From Trachelipus rathkii (Eukaryota > Arthropoda > Malacostraca > Isopoda > Trachelipodidae), in contig JABUQX010086888.1 of assembly GCA_015478945.1 (NCBI GenBank), positions 5,001 to 35,000 of the forward strand: 30,000 nt of DNA, in the 5' to 3' direction. Positions 22,578 to 30,000 of this stretch are shown in pieces (the stretch's first letter is position 1; the number at the start of each line of letters is the position of its first letter). Made by a program: the position numbers and the translations under genes. Below the pieces are notes generated by a model. That model searched no databases and was not told the origin of the DNA. It was given only the letters and a program-made list of their open reading frames with translations.

Positions 22578-23130
22578 CACGGCACATTATGGGGCTCGAG
22601 CCGACGGGGAAGACACAGAGGGGGGAGCGTTTTCCATACCGTAGGGGAGGGGCGGAGGAACCTCCCGCGACCCCAAATCACCCAAATGAAGCGGGAGTTC
22701 GGGGACCCTCCTCCGAGGGGGGGAAATAGTCCTACCCTTTCGTTCCCCGGAAGGCCGAGAGACCCCGACCTCTGCCATCTTTGCGGTTCCGCATTCGCAT
22801 CTTATTTAGTTTAAAAATTTTTTTTTTTTTAAAACTAATGGGTACCGCAAAGGTACCCTTGGGTACCCATTAGTTTTAATTTTTTTATTAAATATTGGGT
22901 ACGAAGGGTAGCCGCCCCGATGGCAGGAGTTCGGGTCCCTCTCGGCCTCTCCGGGGAACGAAAGGGTAGGAACTATTTTCGTTTCCGCTTCCTCTTCGGC
23001 CGGAGGGTCTCCGGAAACCCGCACATTGGTACTTTGGGTGTCGCGGGTGTTCCTCCACCCCTCCCCCTACGGGTATGGAAAATCGTCTCCCCATCTGTTC
23101 CCGTCGCTTCGAGCCCCCTAATGGCCGTGA
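22578..23130. repeat. inner GC-rich long palindrome
   Basis: The left arm (about 22578-22846) and right arm (about 22861-23130) are inverted copies. Landmarks are CACGGC..TTAT/GGGGGCTCGA at the outside, TTTCCATACC..GTAGGGG, TACCCTTTCGTTCCCCGG, and AAAACTAATGGGTACC at the centre. The frames over it on both strands are unsupported as genes. Confidence 0.85.
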
Positions 23131-23131
23131 T

Positions 23132-23162
<31 letters not shown>

Positions 23163-24008
23163 GATATATATATATATATAATATATATATATATATACTA
23201 TTATATATATACATATATATGGATTATTTGGTATAGTATTATCCCTATGGGCTGTGATATATATTATATTTATATTATAATAATATATATAAGTGATATA
23301 TATATAGTATTATATATATTATAGTGTGTATTTATTATATATGTATATATAGTTATATATATATAATATTATATATATTACTATTATATATAATATATAT
23401 TGATATTATTATTTCTTACTGGGCTGTGTATTTAATATTATATTATATATAATAGTATATATTATATATATAAATTATTATATTTAGTATATTTATATAT
23501 AATATTAATATAAATAATATATTATAATATATATAATAATATATATACTATATATATAATCGTAATTTGTATATATTAATTTGTTACTTTTTTTTCTTTC
23601 TTTTTATATATATATATATTTATATTACGTACATAATATATTTTTACAAATTTTTTATTTTTTTTTTGATATTATTTACGTACACTATGTCTATAGTATC
23701 GATTCCCTCGAAATTTGTGCAAAAAAATCGATTACAAAAAAATAATATCGATATCGAATGTATCGATTAAATCTTGAAACCCATTTCAACAGTGATTCCT
23801 CATCCCTACACGAGCGGAAAAAAGCCGAATTGTTATGATTTTCAGAGCGTTAATATTAATATTTTTAGTGAAAATATTAACTCAAAATAAACTCAAATGC
23901 GTAAAAAAAAATTCAAATTTTTTCTTAAAACCATTTTTGTAAACGAAATGTTTATAATTTTAATATACTATGTACGTGAACTCAAGTTAGTAATACTAAA
24001 CAATTACC

Positions 24009-24016
24009 TCTTTTAA
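24009..24016. repeat. 8 bp target-site duplication of the fold-back element, right copy
   Basis: TCTTTTAA, identical to 21732-21739. Confidence 0.85.
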
Positions 24017-24796
24017 TTCCACATCACCACTTTCTATTCGCAGTTTAATCAGATCTTCAAAAATTCCCTCATGAAGGCCTTTACCCCTTAAAGGTAAGAC
24101 ATAGATTCCTCATAAAATAATGGTCTTCAAAATTGCTGTAATATTTCTTTAATTTTGTGCAATTATTTTTTGATGTGCTGTATGTAGCTGAATATCAACG
24201 GGCACGCCTTCCATGATTGATTTAGCAGCTTTGGCAGCCGCCAAATGTCATCGACTTTCCATTCGGTTTTTGCGATATTCATGCATATGTTTGTAACTAT
24301 AGTAAAAGGCCGAACGGCGGAAGAGCTTTGTACTCCTTGAACTGTTGTAGGAGGAAACAGAACACAATACAGGCAAAACGAACCCTTTAATTGCTTTGAA
24401 TATGAAAGCCACGGAGAAAAAGTTTCTATCCACTGAAATCGAAATTTCCTTTTAAGATGTTTTGCATCTGCAAAGAAATCATAAAATTTCGTTGAGGTTT
24501 CCAACATCGTTTGAATAATTCAAATTTTTGATTTATGGTCATTTGAGCAACTTTTCCTACATATTTTCCGATGTCATTCTCAGCAACATTTTCCTTGAAT
24601 GAAGCGGAGGAAGGTTCAGGTTGTAAAAATACTTCATCAGTTGAATTCTAAGGATCGCTCTCAAGTTGTTTCTTCTCCTTATTCTCTTCACTTCCGCTTT
24701 CACAAGGTGATCTTCTTCTTTTTGTAATAGCTATAAAAGAAAAGGTAGATGTTGAGAAATAAAAAAGTAGATGGTTCAAAGAAAAAAGGGAAGGTT

Positions 24797-24975
<179 letters not shown>

Positions 24976-24997
24976 GAAAAACTCACCCAATCCCAAG

Positions 24998-27715
24998 CTT
25001 AACACAAATACCTGAGGTGACTGCAGACGGAAGACTTGAAGAGAAGGAGATTAAATGCAGCATGAAAAACGGATGAAGGCAGAGAGTTCCACGGAAGAGA
25101 GGTGGCTGGAAAGAAGGAGGCACCACAACGAACAAGCCTGGAGTTCCCAATATTCATACAGAAATCAGGAGAAAGCAGGAAACACCTCTTGATTGAATCC
25201 GAGAAGTTAACTCCCTCGAGCACCAACGTTACGTCGCAGAGATAAAGAAAGGGTCAAGGGAGTTAGATATTAGGGGACAGTTTATTAATCTTTTAGCCTT
25301 AGACTCAACCCTATTCAAAAGAAGGCCGGAACTGAACCCCACCCCTCCCCCAATGTAGGAAGAGTACTCCATACAAGGGCGGATAAGACCCTTAATAATT
25401 AGAGTAACTGTTCGGAAGAAAAAAATTGTAGTAATCTGAACAGAACTCTCAGCTTCTTTGAGGCTACCTTAGCAACCGTTGTGATGTGAGGTTTCCAAGA
25501 GAGAGTTTTTTGTTTATGTTCTTACCATGAATGCTTATGTTGTCCACAGGTGAGATGGGAGAGCCGTTGAAGAGGATAGGAAAGTTGGAAAGTGTTTTTG
25601 AGAGGGAGATGTGAAGAAGTTGAGTTTTTAAAGAGTTGAACTTCACAAGGTTGAGGTGACCCAACCAGGAAATTCCATCCAGATCGGCTTTCCTTGAATC
25701 GGAAAGGTGAAATCGAGAAGCAACTCTAGAATCGATAGAGGGAACAGTTTTGAAGTGCGTGGAAGAATGGAGAGTTCATTCATTGACATAAGAATGAACA
25801 GAATTAGATGAGCAGCTGAGAAGATCGTTAATGAAAAGTAAGAATAAACATTTAGATAAAATAGAACCTTGTAAAACACCACAGTTAACTGGAAAGGAAG
25901 AAGAGGGCGATCCATCAACAAGTGCCGATATGAAACGATCTGAGAGAAAATTAGACAAAACTGAGCAAAAAGAAGGAGGAAACTTGAAGGAATGAAGCTT
26001 AGAGAGCAATGACGCATGCCATACCCGTTCATAAGCTGTGGATATATATGTCAAGCGCCACCAAACATGGCCCCCTCATAGTCCCTAAGGGCAGAAGACC
26101 AAAAATCAGTGAGATAAGAAAGAATCTCGCCAGTTGATCTCGAACGTCGCAAACCATACTGGTGATCTGAAAGGAATGAATGAGATTCCAGATGATCCAG
26201 AAAATGAAAGTTAAGGAGAGGCTCAAAGATTTTAAGCGAATACAAGTGAGAGCTATAGAACGATAATTTGAAGAACAAGAGCTGCTACCCTTCTTCGGGA
26301 TGGGTTGAACATATGCGCTCTTCCTGCACTGAGGGAATGTGTTAGAATTAAGAAATAGAACGTAGAATCGAACGAGAACAGGCGCCAGCTCGGAAACACG
26401 CTCCCTCAAAACACGAGGAGAAATGCTATCCGCCCACTAGCCTTCCTGACATTCATAGATCCCAGGATCTCATGCACTCGATCATGTGTAATCACAGGCG
26501 GAACCATGAGACACCTGAGAGAAGAAGGAGTAGGAGAAGGTTACCAGAATCATCCATGGTGGAATTTGATGAAAAAAGGAGGCCAAGAGATTAGCTTTTT
26601 CAGAAGGAGTATTAGCTACAGATCCGTCAGAGCGAATAAGAGGAGGAAAGGCAGATTTACAGAAGTTTTCAGAGATGTTTTTGGCAAGCGGCCAGAAATT
26701 TTTATCAGTAGGAGATCCGAGAAGGTCGGAGCACTTCCTTTTGATGAAAGCACGCTTAGCTTGACGAATAATACCCCTGCAACAATTCCGAGCCGAAAAA
26801 AAATTACCAAAAGTGATAGGAGAAAGGAAATTTTTCTATTTTCGATAGGCATTGCCTCTATCCTGAAGAGCACGAGAACAAGTGACATCGAACCACAGAT
26901 TATGAGGAGAAAAAGATTTAGTAGAAGATGGAATAAACCAGCTTATTCCCTCGGGGATCACGGCCCCTACTTTTTCAGCAGTCACCGAAGCGTACTCCGA
27001 ATCAAAACAGGATTAATACCAAGGGTAGGTAACAGAGAAGTGGCGCAATGCCTCTCACCTAGGCTTATTAAAGCGACAGAAAGTACATTTAGAGCATGGT
27101 GGAGTTGCTGGAGATAAAGTGTTATAATTAAGAGCTACAAAATTGTGGCCAGAGTTACCGATAGGAGGGAAAATTGTGTATTTATAGAGAGAAGGATCAA
27201 TGGTGAAGCATAGGCCAAGCGTGTTCAAGAATTGGTTATGACGATCTGGGATATGTGTAGGTTCCTTCTACAACTGTTCCAGATCTTTGATAATACTGAA
27301 TGTTTTGGTCTTCTTCCCATCTCTTTAAGTGTGAGAGAAACTCAACCATTTGGTGTGGTGGACGTTAAAGTTTCCTAAGTAGAGGACTTCAGCATTTCGA
27401 TGAGAAGAAGTAATGTTCTCGTGAGAGGTAGTAAGGCATTTAAAAAGGGCCGAATAATTTGTTCCATTAGGAGAGCAGTAGCAGAAACACAAGATAATAA
27501 TAGTAGTAGTAGTAGTAGTATAGAGAAAAATCTTAAGCCATAGAATAACGAAGTTAGGAGACTCAAGGTTTTCGAAACGTATTACAGGAGTGTTAATGTT
27601 TATATAGGCGTATACTCCATCTTTGAGCCGAAAATTGTGAAAAAAGTTGTAGTTAAAGATATTAAGTTTATTAGAGAAAGAATCTCTGGATAGTTGAGTC
27701 TCAGTCACAAGTCAA
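24998..27715 (-). pseudogene. Jockey/I-like LINE, endonuclease plus reverse transcriptase, decayed
   Basis: This minus-strand non-LTR element lacks its 5' end at about 27715. Endonuclease (27708-27325): TETQLSRDSF, then CYCSPNGTNYSALF and YLGNFNVHHTKW, where the usual GDFN motif has Asn for Asp. A degenerate SDHNLI-like block is near 27150 (IGNSGHNFVALN). The linker includes IIRQAKRAFIKRK and GSPTDKNFWPLAKNI. Reverse transcriptase (26409-25776): PIPKKGSSSCSSNYRSIAL, DHQYGLRRSRSTGE, ERVWHASLLSKL, NCGVLQGSILSKCLFLLFIN. The catalytic box reads YVNE (25790-25779) in place of YADD and is followed by a stop. The C-terminal tail (25226-24999) has FFPATSLPWNSLPSSVF, a conserved ending of this family. 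Frameshifts and stops are frequent. A small AGT expansion (27496-27520) lies inside the endonuclease region. The exact clade is not certain. Confidence 0.85.
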
Positions 27716-27746
27716 CAAGTCCTATCATTAGTACAATCACGCATCC

Positions 27747-27775
27747 CCCCCCCCCCCACCCACAAACACACCACA

Positions 27776-27841
<66 letters not shown>
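27747..27841. repeat. poly(C) and CA microsatellite
   Basis: A C-run, then CACACCACACCA, then a pure CA run (about 27779-27841), next to the truncated 5' end of the LINE. Confidence 0.95.
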
Positions 27842-27843
<2 letters not shown>

Positions 27844-27956
27844 ACGCAAATTTACGTACAAACAAAAAATATTAGACCTACATTAAAACCTTAAAAGCAA
27901 AATTTATGGTAGTTTATGCTTATAAAACTGGAAAGCAGAGGCTAAAATCATGAAAC

Positions 27957-27970
27957 TACTACTACTACTA

Positions 27971-28025
<55 letters not shown>

Positions 28026-28041
28026 ATAATAATAATAATAA

Positions 28042-28072
<31 letters not shown>

Positions 28073-28079
28073 AATAATG

Positions 28080-28155
<76 letters not shown>

Positions 28156-28171
28156 TAATAATAATAATAAT
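27957..28171. repeat. ACT array grading into AAT array
   Basis: ACT units (27957-28024) are followed directly by AAT units with rare variants. The Leu- and Asn-rich frames are repeat translation. Confidence 0.97.
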
Positions 28172-28531
28172 ACCTCAATTTTCATTCAACAAAATGTTAT
28201 TTATATTTACACAAAACAATAATTTAGATTGTTGCAAATGAAACAAATTAAATAATTCCGAACGTTCACACAAGCTCAAATGTATATTTTATTCACCAAG
28301 AGCTGAGATGCGAATTAAATATTGATGCAAAACGCCTACGAACATACACAAAAATTGACATGTGACTGTGTCTTTTGTTTGAAAAGGAAACCTGGGGTAA
28401 CACTGGAAGCACCGGGAATTGGGTTTCGACTCCCCACCATCGTTATCCTAGAAGCTTCTTTGTTGAAATGGCCTCCTGGGGTGACACTTTTGCATGAACT
28501 TCAGATCTCTGTTAGTTAAGAAAAATGGAAC

Positions 28532-28532
<1 letters not shown>
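28172..28532. other. unique DNA, no recognised gene
   Basis: The segment includes two CCTGGGGT(A/G)ACACT motifs (about 28391 and 28476) about 85 bases apart and a T-arm-like GGGTTTCGACTCCC. Neither is enough to call a tRNA or SINE. Confidence 0.5.
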
Positions 28533-29365
<833 letters not shown>

Positions 29366-29417
<52 letters not shown>

Positions 29418-29515
29418 TATATAGTATATATATATATAATAATATATATAATTATATATATATATATATATTATATATTTTTAAATATAACTTATTATAT
29501 AAATATATGTTATAA
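29366..29515. repeat. TA-rich repeat
   Basis: TA runs with AATATA and TTATA variants. Confidence 0.9.
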
Positions 29516-29616
29516 ATTTCAGTACAAGTCTAAATGAAGAGGTGTAAATTTATGATTGCTAAAATTGATGAAAACATTTAATTGGCAATGTTAAGAAATG
29601 TTTATTTGTTATAAAA

Positions 29617-29826
29617 CCTAACCTAACAAAGCCTAACCTAACCTAACCTAACCTAACTTAACCTAACCTAACCTGACCTAACTTAACCTAGCCACCTAAC
29701 CTAATCTTACCTAATCTAACCTACTCTAACCTAACCTAACCTAACCTAACCTACCCTACCTAAACCTAAACCTAAACTTAACTTAACTTTAACCTAACCT
29801 AACTAACCTAACTAACCTAACCTTAA
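29617..29826. repeat. degenerate CCTAA (TTAGG) telomere-type array
   Basis: About 210 bp of CCTAA units with variants such as ACTTAA, CCTGA and CTAATCTTA. TTAGG is the standard arthropod telomere repeat. Non-telomeric sequence on both sides makes this an internal array within the window. Confidence 0.85.
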
Positions 29827-29830
29827 ACTG

Positions 29831-29868
29831 TAAATAAATAAAGTAAATAAATAAATAAATAAATAAAA
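29831..29868. repeat. AAAT tetranucleotide repeat
   Basis: AAATAAAT units directly follow the CCTAA array. Confidence 0.9.
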
Positions 29869-29919
29869 AACAGTTAAAACTAAAAAAAATACTTGCAAAT
29901 AATCAGCCACCAGTAAGCC

Positions 29920-29963
29920 TCATATATATATATATATATATATATTATATTATATATTATATA

Positions 29964-30000
<37 letters not shown>
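29920..30000. repeat. TA microsatellite at window end
   Basis: A TA tract with TTATA variants runs to the end of the window. Confidence 0.95.

Larger units (their letters stand above)
21740..24008. mobile_element. 2269 bp fold-back (long inverted repeat) element
   Basis: The ends are inverted: both begin GGTAATTGTTTAG inward, and the match continues for about 65 bases with one mismatch before diverging. The element is nearly symmetric about 22854, with a GC-rich inner palindrome at 22578-23130 and TA repeats in both arms. It is flanked by the exact 8 bp duplication TCTTTTAA and lies inside the hAT transposase frame. Removing it with one duplication copy rejoins GDVELKE to HIHGQKNAIW, as expected for that protein. 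It encodes no transposase that I can see. GG/CC ends with an 8 bp duplication would fit Merlin-like elements, and 8 bp alone also fits hAT or P, so the superfamily is open. Confidence 0.85.
20244..24731 (-). pseudogene. TTF-zinc-finger hAT transposase (hAT copy 2), interrupted
   Basis: This minus-strand transposase is of the ZMYM1/P52rIPK-like hAT type. The N-terminal part (24731-24163) has NDIGKYVGKVAQ and a TTF-type domain with KFRFQWIETFSPWLSY and FCLYCVLF. After the fold-back insertion comes the segment with SPRFQNELINLCG and LADETAELSGKEQLSRYR, the first catalytic Asp region. 21491-21258 has KEGLDPSLCVSREYNGCSAM. About 21170 has LPKLCETR. 21149-20535 has the helical core with QQHRANYPAETSDEYWKRS. 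20450-20244 is the dimerisation domain: STIERYFSTLRRVKTWPRST. A TTTTCTTTTATAG acceptor at the N-terminal end suggests a first intron. Damage: the fold-back insertion, a TGA after CETR (usually Trp), a frameshift in an A8 run near 21640, and one near 20530. The family call is strong. Confidence 0.85.

Noticed and set aside
22587..23094. GC-rich open frames on both strands
   Set aside because: They fall in the inner palindrome of the fold-back element, and both arms produce similar frames; no protein family is recognised.
26506..27117. 203-codon plus-strand open frame
   Set aside because: It lies antisense to the Jockey/I-like LINE, whose minus-strand translation shows clear family motifs.
28431..28444. 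T-arm-like GGGTTTCGACTCCC, possible tRNA or tRNA-derived SINE
   Set aside because: It has one base too many for a B box, no A box or acceptor stem partner nearby, and no poly(A) or repeat tail directly after it.
28322..28519. Plus-strand 65-codon open frame
   Set aside because: No recognised domain, no splice support, and the frame uses mostly unique DNA without conserved motifs.

Overview
The window looks like intergenic or intronic DNA of an arthropod, most likely a malacostracan (decapod-type) crustacean. The reasons are the very dense AT, AAT, CT/GA, CA and TATC microsatellites, a degenerate CCTAA/TTAGG array at 29617-29826 (the arthropod telomere repeat), and broken hAT, RTE-like and Jockey/I-like elements of kinds I associate with crustacean genomes. 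No species can be named from sequence alone. There is no prokaryotic-type gene organisation, no rRNA, no convincing tRNA and no CRISPR array.

Layout, left to right. 1-2097 is simple repeats and unassigned AT-rich DNA, with a hAT-like terminus built of AACC palindromes near 797. 2098-3458 holds at least five candidate plus-strand exons with GT-AG borders and compatible phases. They may be an unrecognised host gene whose introns are filled with AT and GA microsatellites. 3514-4290 is AT/AAT repeat. 4950-6840 is a decayed hAT transposase (minus strand), split by a 225 bp non-autonomous hAT-like element with a GGTGC-rich core and a perfect 8 bp target duplication. 7961-10415 is a minus-strand transposase-like gene of a family I cannot place, with one intron, several frameshifts and one internal stop. 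11640-14117 is a 5'-truncated RTE-like LINE (minus strand). 14397-14925 carries two more GC-rich, hAT-terminus-like blocks. 14978-15337 has weak candidate minus-strand exons. 15584-19821 is almost all simple repeats, with a possible small hAT-type element at 17209-17971.

The most structured region is 19577-27715. A TTF-zinc-finger hAT transposase (minus strand, 20244-24731) is interrupted by a 2269 bp fold-back element (21740-24008). That element has long inverted arms and an 8 bp target duplication, and the transposase reading frame is continuous across the empty site. Next to it lies a Jockey/I-like LINE (24998-27715, minus strand) that ends in an ATT microsatellite tail. 27747-30000 is CA, ACT, AAT, TTAGG-type, AAAT and TA repeats with little unique DNA.

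Overall the window records nested transposition: elements inserted into other elements, then loss of reading frames and growth of microsatellites. Many frameshifts fall at or beside homopolymer runs, so some could be sequencing errors rather than true decay.
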